Positions 1 to 6,193 of a DNA stretch of 19,564 nt are shown one piece after another. The stretch covers positions 1 through 19,564 of the forward strand of contig JBGPSQ010000031.1 of the NCBI GenBank assembly GCA_041490205.1, read 5' to 3'. Under the pieces are notes generated by a model. The model did no database searches. It was not told the DNA's origin and saw only the letters and a program-made list of their open reading frames with translations. The position numbers and the translations under genes are program-made. Position 1 is the stretch's first letter; every line of letters begins with the position of its first letter. The stretch comes from DATDDB01 sp041490205 (GTDB lineage Bacteria; Pseudomonadota; Gammaproteobacteria; Burkholderiales; Gallionellaceae).

Positions 1-184
1 CCACCTGTTCCAGCGGCAAATTGCGTGTGGCTACAAACAGCTTCTTCGCCTGGAGCGAGTTGGCGTCGTACAGGATGGCTGGCTCGGCGACGGAGACGAA
101 ATCGAATGCTACCGCCGCCGGACTGACAGCAAGCAACATCAGCAATGTCGCCCGGCGTTTCAGGGATTGAATATTGTTTCTCAC
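1..184 (-). CDS. Secreted SH3-like protein, N-terminal part (runs off window start)
   Basis: Only the first 61 codons are present; the gene continues beyond position 1. It begins with GTG (complement of 182-184), with a GAGGGGG Shine-Dalgarno five bases upstream. The protein opens with a basic segment and a hydrophobic core ending in SPAAVA, a Sec signal peptide probably cut before FDFVSVAEP. The mature start contains AILYDANSLQAKKLFVATR, which resembles bacterial SH3-like proteins of betaproteobacteria that start with 'a value for an initial strand, then ILYDAPS...KKL'. The signal peptide and start are read from the sequence; the SH3-like assignment is from family memory on a short stretch. 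Such proteins are periplasmic or envelope-associated with unknown ligands. Confidence 0.65.
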   Translation of the reverse strand, partial: MRNNIQSLKRRATLLMLLAVSPAAVAFDFVSVAEPAILYDANSLQAKKLFVATRNLPLEQV

Positions 185-275
185 GTTCGCCCCCTCGTCC
201 ACTGGGATAACCAGCGACTTGGCTGCGGTCTTGGGCAGCCTAGTCGAATGGCTAGTTGTTTCACCCAGAGGGTTG

Positions 276-328
276 CACCCGCAAGGGGTAGGCCGTGGTT
301 GTAAGCCGCCGAGGCGGCAACAACCACG
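276..328. repeat. Dispersed REP-like palindromic element, copy 1
   Basis: Positions 276-303 match 2649-2676 at 27 of 28 bases (single difference 291 G / 2664 C). Within it, 294-302 (CGTGGTTGT) pairs with 320-328 (ACAACCACG), and 305-310 (GCCGCC) pairs with 313-318 (GGCGGC), giving a strong hairpin. Its second copy lies inside a coding region (2631-2720). The element fills part of the 282-base gap between the SH3-like gene and the small ORF at 467. Confidence 0.8.
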
Positions 329-431
329 CTCCGCCGCATGGATTGCCAACATCCGGCGCAATGCGCTGCGTTTATTGCGCCCTGCAGACCGGCATCCGGC
401 CTTGCCAACCAGCAGCAACCGCATTTGCCCT

Positions 432-459
432 TTGACAAACTCCCCTCAAACGGTAATAT
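432..459 (+). promoter_or_regulatory. Sigma-70-type promoter for the small ORF at 467
   Basis: TTGACA (432-437), 16-base spacer, TAATAT (454-459). Transcription would start at about 466, essentially on the ATG at 467, so the transcript would be leaderless or nearly so. No Shine-Dalgarno is visible before that ATG, which fits. Confidence 0.55.
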
Positions 460-466
460 CTCCTGC

Positions 467-649
467 ATGAACAAGTCTCTCAAACAAATTTTGGCTGAAG
501 TTGCATACGCCATCGGCCAGGCCATGGTGATGTCGCATGGCCGCTCATATATTCTGCCAGCGGAAAAGTCTTTCCCGCTCGATGCGGCCAATTTGCGCCG
601 GGATGCGAGCAAGGTCGCCCGCGGCTTGAGCATGCAATTCAAGAAGTAG
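467..649 (+). CDS. Small conserved-looking protein, 60 aa, unknown function
   Basis: A 60-residue ORF starting MNKSLKQILAEVAYAIGQA and ending in KK. It is basic, with no signal peptide or membrane segment; the N-terminal third is probably an amphipathic helix. The frame stays open upstream to 338, but 467 was chosen because a good sigma-70 promoter ends at 459 and the protein sequence becomes compositionally ordinary there. It lacks a ribosome binding site, so it may be translated from a leaderless mRNA. It is followed after 7 bases by the DUF2335-like gene and probably shares its transcript. I do not recognise the family; conservation in other genomes would be needed to confirm it is coding. 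Confidence 0.55.
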   Translation: MNKSLKQILAEVAYAIGQAMVMSHGRSYILPAEKSFPLDAANLRRDASKVARGLSMQFKK

Positions 650-656
650 AACCCGA

Positions 657-1121
657 ATGACGACACGCCCCACTATTAGCAATAAATCTCCCGTTAAGAA
701 GACGCCCGTCAAAAGAACCGCCGCCCAAAGCACCAGCGGCAAGCGCACCAGCGCCAAAGCCGCCCCCGCCAGGAGAAGCTCCGGCAATGCTCCTTCGGGT
801 CCGGATGCCGATAGCCCGATTCTTCCGGTCGATCAACTGGACGCTTTGCGCCGGATCAAGCCGGGCGCGGTGGATTGGGTGATTCAGCAGACGCAGATCG
901 AGGCGGAGCATCGCCGCGCCGAAACCAAGCGGGTGAACGAGCTGGTTTTCATCGAACATCTTCTGTCCCAGATTTCCGCGCTGATTATCGGCGTGGCCGG
1001 AATCTGGGGCGGCTCGTGGGTGGCGGTCAACGGGCAGCCGTGGTTCGGTTTTGCGATTGCCGCTGTGGTGGTGATCGGGCTGGTTGTTGTGCAGTTGAGC
1101 GCGCGAAAGAAGCGCCCTTAA
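657..1121 (+). CDS. DUF2335-like membrane protein with basic N-terminal tail
   Basis: A 154-residue protein in three parts. Residues 1-45 are rich in Lys, Ala, Pro and Ser (repeats of VKKTPVKRT type), resembling histone-H1-like tails. Residues 55-100 form a charged helical region with a PVDQLDALRRIKPGAVDWV motif followed by QTQIEAEHRRAETKRV. Residues 103-122 and 129-147 are two hydrophobic helices, with a short polar turn between them and a basic C-terminus. The order 'PGA...I...EAEHRR, then a two-helix hairpin' matches the DUF2335 predicted membrane protein family; function unknown. No clear Shine-Dalgarno precedes the ATG, so translation may be coupled to the ORF that ends 7 bases upstream. 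The stop is followed immediately by a long inverted repeat. Confidence 0.75.
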   Translation: MTTRPTISNKSPVKKTPVKRTAAQSTSGKRTSAKAAPARRSSGNAPSGPDADSPILPVDQLDALRRIKPGAVDWVIQQTQIEAEHRRAETKRVNELVFIEHLLSQISALIIGVAGIWGGSWVAVNGQPWFGFAIAAVVVIGLVVVQLSARKKRP

Positions 1122-1124
1122 TAT

Positions 1125-1203
1125 GTAGGATGGGTGGAGCGCAGCGATACCCATCGCGAACATTGAATAAATGATGGGTATCGCTGCGCTCCACCCATCC
1201 TAC
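1125..1203. repeat. Perfect 31-bp inverted repeat between convergent genes
   Basis: The left arm 1125-1155 begins GTAGGATGGGTGGAGCGCAG and the right arm 1173-1203 is its exact reverse complement, with a 17-base loop. Arms of this type (GTAGGATGGG...CCATCCTAC) recur in many proteobacterial genomes. It lies 3 bases after the stop of the DUF2335-like gene and 54 bases from the stop of the DUF2239 gene, so transcripts from either side would form a very stable hairpin; bidirectional termination or 3'-end protection is plausible. There is no U-tract. Confidence 0.9.
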
Positions 1204-1256
1204 GCCTGCTGTCATCATGTTCCTTTCAGGTATTCGATGGGCTGGCGAAGCCCATA

Positions 1257-1856
1257 TCAATTCATTCCGAATGCACGCAAGGCAAGCCCGCGTGCATGGT
1301 CGCGCACATCGACAGGCCATGCCTCGGTGAGCACGCCGAATTGTTCCGCCTTCCCCGCGAAAAATGCGCGCAGCGCTTCTTCATAATCCGGCAGGTTGCC
1401 CGCCATTGCCGACATGAAGCGATAGGCCGATTCTTGCGCCTGCCTGATGCGGTCTTTGGTTTCGCTGGCGCGGCTCGCTTCCTCCACCAGTTTGCGCAAT
1501 GCCACCGAAGCGCCGCCCGGCCTCGCCGCCAGCCACTCCCAATGGCGCGGCAACAAGGTGACTTCCCGCGCAGTCACGCCCAGCCTGGGGCGGCCCGGTG
1601 TGCGCGCCATCGCTTCGCCACCGGCGGCGGACTCTTGAGCGGCTGGTTGCGGAAGGCGATTAAGCACGGTATTGAGCGATCCGCGAAAATCCACCTCGAC
1701 AGGATCACTCGTCATGTCGTCAAAAATCAGGATATTGTTCCGCTCGCCCGCGTCGATGCGCCGCTTGACCTCGGCCACGACCGCGCGCAGATCGCCTGCG
1801 GCGATGCATTGAACGCCCAGGAAGGCCGAGCAGGATGAAAATGGGGCTGTGCTCAT
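1257..1856 (-). CDS. DUF2239 family protein
   Basis: A 199-residue soluble protein matching the DUF2239 family throughout. The N-terminal part has a GDLRAVVAEVK segment and ILIFDDMTSDPVEVDFRGS; after a Pro/Ala-rich linker comes the most conserved block, GRPRLGVTAREVTLLPRHW followed by WLAARPGGASVALRKLVEEA. The family function is unknown; the second block looks DNA- or nucleotide-associated but that is speculation. The ATG at 1856-1854 is preferred; a TTG four codons upstream keeps the same frame. The gene is read divergently from the RlmN-like gene, from a promoter overlapped by palindromic operators, so it is probably tightly repressed until a signal appears. Confidence 0.85.
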   Translation of the reverse strand: MSTAPFSSCSAFLGVQCIAAGDLRAVVAEVKRRIDAGERNNILIFDDMTSDPVEVDFRGSLNTVLNRLPQPAAQESAAGGEAMARTPGRPRLGVTAREVTLLPRHWEWLAARPGGASVALRKLVEEASRASETKDRIRQAQESAYRFMSAMAGNLPDYEEALRAFFAGKAEQFGVLTEAWPVDVRDHARGLALRAFGMN

Positions 1857-1891
1857 AAAAGTACCCAATCGAATAATGAAATGATTGCGGC

Positions 1892-1938
1892 AATTATACC
1901 CGGGTAATATTCCATGTCAATATTACCCGGGTATAATT
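1892..1938 (-). promoter_or_regulatory. Near-consensus promoter inside a tandem palindromic operator
   Basis: Two 20-bp arms, AATTATACCCGGGTAATATT (1892-1911) and its exact reverse complement (1919-1938), are separated by 7 bases. Each arm is itself built on the palindrome TACCCGGGTA, so there are two operator half-sites or two full operators. On the minus strand TTGACA (1920-1915) and TATAAT (1898-1893) are 16 bases apart: a strong sigma-70 promoter giving a start near 1886, about 30 bases before the DUF2239 ATG. One operator covers the spacer and -10, the other lies just upstream of the -35. A TATAAT also occurs on the plus strand (1932-1937), so the RlmN-like gene may be co-regulated. The regulator is not in the window. 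Confidence 0.8.
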
Positions 1939-2027
1939 AGCAAAACCCGGGCTTGGGTTAAAATTGGGAACAGACTCCCGCCATTATTTGCGAACCCGCC
2001 TTGATTCCCGATTCTCACACCCCTCCG

Positions 2028-3161
2028 ATGCGCATCGCCCATCTTCGCCAACGCCTGCACGACCTCGGCGCAAAGCCGTGCCACGCAGACCGCCTGCTGC
2101 GCGGCTGGAGCCAGGTTTGCTCTTACGATAAAAAGCACAGCCCGGCTGCAACCTTCTTTCCGCTTGCGCTGCGCCGCGAGTTGCCCGCCATCGAGGCGGA
2201 ACTGAATGGCCTGGCGCGCCTGCGCAGCGAGCACCCCGCAGGCGAAGGCGTGGCGCGGCTGCTGGTGGAGCTGGCTGATGGCCAGACGGTGGAAAGCGTG
2301 CTGCTGCCGCGCGACGGGCTGTGCGTTTCAACGCAGGTGGGCTGCGCGGTGGGGTGCGTGTTTTGCATGAGCGGGCGCGATGGCTTGCTGCGCCAGCTTG
2401 GCAGCGCCGAGATCGTGGCGCAGGTGGTGCTGGCGCGCCGCCGCCGCGCGGTGAGCAAGGTGGTTTTCATGGGCATGGGCGAACCCGCCCACAATCTGGA
2501 CAATGTGCTGGAGGCGACCCAGGTGCTGGGCATGCTGGGCAATATCGGGCACAAGAATCTGGTGCTCTCCACGGTGGGCGACTTGCGGGTGTTTGAGAGG
2601 TTGATGGGGGGGCTTCCGTTCCAGGGAAAGCCCTCTCCCCAACCCTCACACCCGCAAGGGGTACGCCGTGGTTGTATGGGGCTAAAGCCCCAACAACACA
2701 CGCAGCCCGGTGGGAGAGGGAGCGAACGCGAAGGGCAATTTTCATTTCCTGCTGTAAAGCCTGCGCTCGCAATTTCATTGCACACTACCGATGCTTCTCT
2801 CCGCGCCAGGCTGCTGCCCCACGCGCCGCAGATCGCCATCGAGGAGCTGGTGGAGCGCGCCGAAGCCTATGCGCGCGCTACCCATTACCCCACCCAGTAT
2901 CAATGGACGCTGCTGGAAGGCATCAACGACAGCGATGCCGAGCTGGATAACATCGCCCGGCTGCTCTCCGGGAAATACGCCGTGGTGAACTTCATCCCCT
3001 TCAATCCGGTGGACGGGCTGGCTTATCGCCGCCCCTCGCTCGAGCGGATTGCGTATATGGTGGGCACCCTGCACCAGCGCGGCATCATCGCCCGGATACG
3101 CGATTCGGCGGGGCAGGAGGTGGAAGGCGCTTGCGGGCAGTTGCGTGCGCGGGCTGCGTAG
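2028..3161 (+). CDS. RlmN/Cfr-family radical SAM RNA methyltransferase-like protein with an in-frame insert
   Basis: A 377-residue member of the RlmN/Cfr group, whose characterised members methylate 23S rRNA adenosine (A2503) using SAM as radical source and methyl donor. Visible hallmarks: the iron-sulfur motif CAVGCVFC (Cys106, 110, 113), the SAM-binding GMGEPAHNLDNV segment, STVGD, the SLHTTD segment, and the C-terminal EVEGACGQL whose Cys369 corresponds to the methyl-carrying Cys of RlmN. It is a divergent, shorter-type homologue; the canonical rlmN may be elsewhere. Between FERL (about residue 193) and VKPALAISLHTT (about 242) lie about 50 extra residues, Pro/Gly/Arg-rich, produced by a palindromic repeat at 2631-2720. 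Whether the enzyme stays active is unknown. The ATG at 2028 is preferred over an in-frame TTG at 2001. Confidence 0.85.
   Translation: MRIAHLRQRLHDLGAKPCHADRLLRGWSQVCSYDKKHSPAATFFPLALRRELPAIEAELNGLARLRSEHPAGEGVARLLVELADGQTVESVLLPRDGLCVSTQVGCAVGCVFCMSGRDGLLRQLGSAEIVAQVVLARRRRAVSKVVFMGMGEPAHNLDNVLEATQVLGMLGNIGHKNLVLSTVGDLRVFERLMGGLPFQGKPSPQPSHPQGVRRGCMGLKPQQHTQPGGRGSEREGQFSFPAVKPALAISLHTTDASLRARLLPHAPQIAIEELVERAEAYARATHYPTQYQWTLLEGINDSDAELDNIARLLSGKYAVVNFIPFNPVDGLAYRRPSLERIAYMVGTLHQRGIIARIRDSAGQEVEGACGQLRARAA
2631..2720. repeat. REP-like palindromic element, copy 2, inserted in frame in the RlmN-like gene
   Basis: A 90-bp element bounded by CCCTCTCCC (2631-2639) and GGGAGAGGG (2712-2720), with an inner hairpin of GGGGCT/AGCCCC flanked by GTTGT/ACAAC. 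Positions 2649-2676 match the intergenic copy at 276-303 in 27 of 28 bases. Its length is a multiple of three and the frame stays open through it, so it adds residues without breaking the gene. Confidence 0.8.
3084..3109 (+). repeat. 26-bp direct repeat, left copy (inside the 3' end of the RlmN-like gene)
   Basis: Identical over 26 bases to 6194-6219, starting ATCATCGCCCGGATACGCGA; the flanking bases differ on both sides. Here it encodes the conserved IIARIRDSA near the C-terminus of the methyltransferase. The two copies are 3110 bp apart in the same orientation and enclose the caspase-like gene pair. Confidence 0.85.
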
Positions 3162-3479
3162 GGACGCATTGGCTGCCTGAAATTTCCGGAGAAAAATATT
3201 CCGTGCCCTGCCCCATGGCTTTCAGGTATACGCATTACTTCCTGCTGTCAACTATCTACCATAATAGGTTACACGCGCCGCGCAGTCTGTTACGGTGGCA
3301 ATGCAGGCGTGGGTATAAAAACAGGGTTGCAGCGGAGGGATGATGCTGAGAGGGCGGGTTTTGCATTTTGTCCCCGGACAGCTTAAAAACCGGGGGCCAG
3401 AAACGCAAGGCTTAACCATTTTTGCGCTTTTCTCTTTATGATGGCCAAGGGCTAACCATCTGGTTGGGGAACATTATCC
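3162..3479. other. Intergenic region upstream of the caspase-associated pair
   Basis: 318 bases without a convincing gene. A hairpin CCCCGG (3372-3377)/CCGGGG (3390-3395) is preceded by TTGCAT (3361-3366) and followed by TAAAAA. Two imperfect direct repeats, AAGGCTTAACCAT (near 3409) and AAGGGCTAACCAT (near 3447), lie 38-40 bases apart and end just before a possible Shine-Dalgarno GGGGA, about 12 bases from the ATG at 3480. A TATGAT (3437-3442) has no good -35. The regulatory signals for the gene pair are presumably here, but no single promoter is clear. Confidence 0.4.
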
Positions 3480-3797
3480 ATGGGTTTATCCGAGAACGAG
3501 ATAGTCTCCATTGTGCGCAGGCATGTGCCCGCTGAAAAGCATGCGGATTGCCTGGCGCATTGGGACACCACTCCGAGGAAGGCGGGAGAGGACGTTCTTG
3601 TCGGCAGAAAAACAATGGTCATGCCGTTTGATGGCTATTTTGTTTTTGCGGATCTGCTGCCCCTTGCAAATTGGGGGCATCCGGCACGCTGTCTGCTGAT
3701 TCGCTCGGATGGCGGGGAGGTGCAGGCGTTCGAAGTCGAATTCCCGCCCTACCTGGGTTTCTATCCCGACAGTTATCGCGAGCTCCGCTTAACCTGA
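3480..3797 (+). CDS. Stand-alone copy of the caspase-like protein's N-terminal domain
   Basis: A 105-residue soluble protein with no signal peptide or membrane segment. Its second half (VFADLLPLANWGHP at 55-68, then a GGE turn and FPPYLGFYP) aligns with residues 62-110 of the caspase-like protein encoded 88 bases downstream (VLADLMPHYNWGHP, a TGE turn, FPPNAWFHA). The shared order ADLxPxxNWGHP...GE...FPP shows homology of the two domains. It lacks any peptidase motif. The ordering small-then-large on the same strand, with a strong Shine-Dalgarno before the second gene, suggests one operon. Possible roles, all inference: an inhibitor or chaperone mimicking the prodomain, a sensor that pairs with it, or a substrate of the protease. 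I do not know a named family for this domain. Confidence 0.75.
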   Translation: MGLSENEIVSIVRRHVPAEKHADCLAHWDTTPRKAGEDVLVGRKTMVMPFDGYFVFADLLPLANWGHPARCLLIRSDGGEVQAFEVEFPPYLGFYPDSYRELRLT

Positions 3798-3885
3798 ATT
3801 ACCCATTCCTGTGCGAGTGAAATTTTCCAACCGTCGATGGCTGGTATTTTCCGGCCATAGGCTCCAATGAAAAGGAGAACAGGTT

Positions 3886-6057
3886 ATGGCAATTGCACCA
3901 AAAATTCTGGCAAAAATTCAGACTCATGCCATGGCGGGGCTCAAGGCCCGCACCGACGTAAAGTTTGACGCCGTTCATGTCGACATTCATACCGAGGGAC
4001 TGCCGCGCGGCCAGCAAATGGTCCAGGGGCTCAACAAGAGCTATGAGCTGTCCCGTCCAACGGTTGTAGTGCTTGCCGATCTCATGCCCCACTATAACTG
4101 GGGGCATCCGTGCGAGCACCATCTGTACGATTCTGAAACGGGTGAACATTACGATACCCAGAAATCCCAGTTTCCGCCCAATGCATGGTTCCATGCTCCG
4201 CAGGAGTTCCAGTCCCTGCACGCGCCCATGACCTTGCCCGGCGGGGCCATGGCGGATTTTCCAAAAATCGTCCCGCACCTGAACGGCCCCATCTCCAATG
4301 CTCCCGGGAAACGATACGCCATCCTCTTTTCCGGCATGTCGAACAACCGCCACCTCAACGACCTGGAGTTCCTGTACCGTACGCTGCTGGACATCTACCA
4401 TTTCGATGCAGCGAACATCATCGTCCTGAATTATGACGGCACGGTCAACTACTCCGGCAGCCCTCAGCCGGTGGTGCACTGGCCAGGCGATAACACGGCA
4501 TACCGCATCAAGGTGAATGGCCAGGGCAGCAATACGGCCTTCGCGCAAGCCCTGGATACCATAAAAGGCAAACTACAGTCCGGCGACCTGCTGTTGATCC
4601 ACAGCAATAATCATGGCGGCGGGCAGCCGTCCGATCCGCAAGCCTGGCTATGCTGCTATCCCAACTGGGCCAGCTACACTGCTTCCGACTTCGGCACCAA
4701 GCTGCACACGCTGCCTGCGTTCCACTCGCTGATCGTGATGATGGAACAATGCCATTCCGGAGGATTCCAGGACGCTACGCTGAACAATTCCACGGCCACC
4801 AATACGTCTTTCTCCGCTGCATGCACCTACGACTCCAATTCCATGGGCGGCGCCGATTACGACCCATATGCCCGCGACTGGATTGCCGGTGTCACGGGGC
4901 ACAACCCCAATGGCGCCGCCTTGTCCAAGCCGGTTCCGGTGCCTGCCTCGGCAAAGGACGCCTTCAACTATGCCCTGGCGGTGAAAGTTTCCGGAGACAG
5001 CCCCGTCTACGGCGACAAGCCCGCAAACGTGGGCGCCAGCCAATACCTGACCGGCTCGCTCAATGTCACCTTTGCGTCTGCTTCCGCCGCCATCAACAGC
5101 GATGGCCGGCTTGAAGTTTTCATGCGCGCCAGCGACGGCTCGGCCTGGAACATCTGGCAGACCGTGCCTCATGCCGGGCCGTGGAGCGCTCCCAATTGCC
5201 TGGGCGGCGTTGTCAAACAACCATTGGCTCCCGCCCTCAATTCAGACGGACGCCTGGAAATTTTCGGCATCGGCACCGACAATGCGGCTTATAACGACTG
5301 GCAAACCCATCCCCATGCCGGTCCCTGGAGCGGCTGGAACCGTTTGGGCGGCATTGTGAGCCAGATCACGGCGGCCTGTAATTCCGACGGGCGCCTGGAA
5401 CTGTTCGGCATCGGCTCCGACGGCGCGCTTTACAACATGTGGCAGATGTCTCCCCACTCCGGCCCGTGGAGCGGGTGGAACCGTCTCGGCGGCGTGGTCA
5501 AGCAGATCACGGTGGCATGCAATTCGGACGGGCGCCTGGAGGTATTCGGCATCGGCACGGACGGCGCCCTCTATAACATCTGGCAGACTCACCCCCACGC
5601 GGGGCCCTGGAGCGGCTGGAACCGTCTCGGCGGCGTGGTCAAGCAAATCGCCGCGACGATCAACTCCGATGGCAGGCTGGAAGTATTCGGCATCGGGACG
5701 GATGACGCCCTGTACAACATCTGGCAGACCCATCCCCACGCGGGGCCATGGAGCAACTGGAATCGCCTGGGCGGCATCGTCAAACAGATCGTGCCGATGA
5801 GAAACAACGACGGCAGGCTTGAGGTATTCGGCATCGGCTCGGATGATGCCCTGTACAACATCTGGCAGACCGTCCCCCACGCCGGGCCGTGGAGCAGCTG
5901 GAATCGCCTGGGCGGCATCGTCAAGCAGATTTCCGCGGCGCTCAATTCGGATGGCCGGCTGGAAGTCTTCGGCATCGGTTCCGACAACGGCCTTTACAAC
6001 ATCTGGCAGACACACCCCCACGCGGGGCCTTGGAGCAGCTGGAACAAGCTCTGCTGA
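3886..6057 (+). CDS. Caspase-like (clan CD) peptidase fused to a seven-repeat lectin-type propeller
   Basis: A 723-residue protein, no signal peptide, so probably cytoplasmic. Residues 1-115 are a domain with ADLMPHYNWGHP (64-75), shared with the preceding gene. Residues 141-395 look like a caspase-fold peptidase: a first strand RYAILFSG, then LLLIHSNNHGGG with His243, then MMEQCHSGGF with Cys289, the usual His-Gly/Cys dyad spacing of clan CD (legumain/caspase). Residues 404-723 are seven repeats of 47 residues (the first 48) with consensus NSDGRLEVFGIGTD, ALYNIWQ, HAGPWSGWNRLGG, which resembles PLL/tectonin-type seven-bladed lectin propellers that bind fucose or methylated sugars. The propeller would act as sensor or targeting unit and the peptidase as effector; this is inference. 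The start has AAGGAG seven bases upstream. A rho-independent terminator follows. Confidence 0.85.
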   Translation: MAIAPKILAKIQTHAMAGLKARTDVKFDAVHVDIHTEGLPRGQQMVQGLNKSYELSRPTVVVLADLMPHYNWGHPCEHHLYDSETGEHYDTQKSQFPPNAWFHAPQEFQSLHAPMTLPGGAMADFPKIVPHLNGPISNAPGKRYAILFSGMSNNRHLNDLEFLYRTLLDIYHFDAANIIVLNYDGTVNYSGSPQPVVHWPGDNTAYRIKVNGQGSNTAFAQALDTIKGKLQSGDLLLIHSNNHGGGQPSDPQAWLCCYPNWASYTASDFGTKLHTLPAFHSLIVMMEQCHSGGFQDATLNNSTATNTSFSAACTYDSNSMGGADYDPYARDWIAGVTGHNPNGAALSKPVPVPASAKDAFNYALAVKVSGDSPVYGDKPANVGASQYLTGSLNVTFASASAAINSDGRLEVFMRASDGSAWNIWQTVPHAGPWSAPNCLGGVVKQPLAPALNSDGRLEIFGIGTDNAAYNDWQTHPHAGPWSGWNRLGGIVSQITAACNSDGRLELFGIGSDGALYNMWQMSPHSGPWSGWNRLGGVVKQITVACNSDGRLEVFGIGTDGALYNIWQTHPHAGPWSGWNRLGGVVKQIAATINSDGRLEVFGIGTDDALYNIWQTHPHAGPWSNWNRLGGIVKQIVPMRNNDGRLEVFGIGSDDALYNIWQTVPHAGPWSSWNRLGGIVKQISAALNSDGRLEVFGIGSDNGLYNIWQTHPHAGPWSSWNKLC
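5095..6054 (+). repeat. Seven 141-nt coding repeats of the propeller domain
   Basis: Repeat units start at 5095, 5239, 5380, 5521, 5662, 5803 and 5944: spacing 144, then 141 bases each time. The first unit is the most divergent (FMRASDGSAWN instead of FGIGTDGALYN); units 3-7 are very alike at the DNA level as well, sharing runs such as TACAACATCTGGCAGAC. The regularity fits a closed seven-bladed propeller kept uniform by duplication or gene conversion. Confidence 0.9.
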
Positions 6058-6105
6058 TTTCCGCTCACGGCAGCGCTGCACGATAACGTAGCGTTTTCCA
6101 AGACT

Positions 6106-6135
6106 GCCGGCATCCTCGCGGATGCCGGTTTTTTA
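6106..6135 (+). terminator. Rho-independent terminator after the caspase-like gene
   Basis: Perfect 9-bp stem CCGGCATCC (6107-6115)/GGATGCCGG (6120-6128) with a TCGC loop, followed by six T residues (6129-6134). It lies 50 bases after the stop codon and ends the caspase-associated transcript. Confidence 0.9.
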
Positions 6136-6193
6136 TTGCGAATTGGCAAAGCACGTCAGGTACTATGCGCATCGGGACGATTGCTTTTTAAAA

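Noticed and set aside
1125..1203. Inverted repeat as a CRISPR remnant or insertion sequence ends
   Set aside because: Only one inverted pair with a 17-base loop; no transposase or spacer between the arms.
2001..2027. TTG start nine codons upstream in the RlmN-like gene
   Set aside because: The ATG at 2028 gives the MRIAHLRQRL start expected of the family and no signal supports the TTG.
3084..3109. The 26-bp repeat as a dif/Xer site
   Set aside because: It has only a 5-bp internal inversion (ATCGC/GCGAT) and does not resemble the dif consensus with its central AT-rich hexamer.
5095..6054. Regular repeats as a CRISPR array or minisatellite
   Set aside because: The 141-nt unit is entirely coding and maintains one frame with a clear protein-level consensus; there are no spacers.
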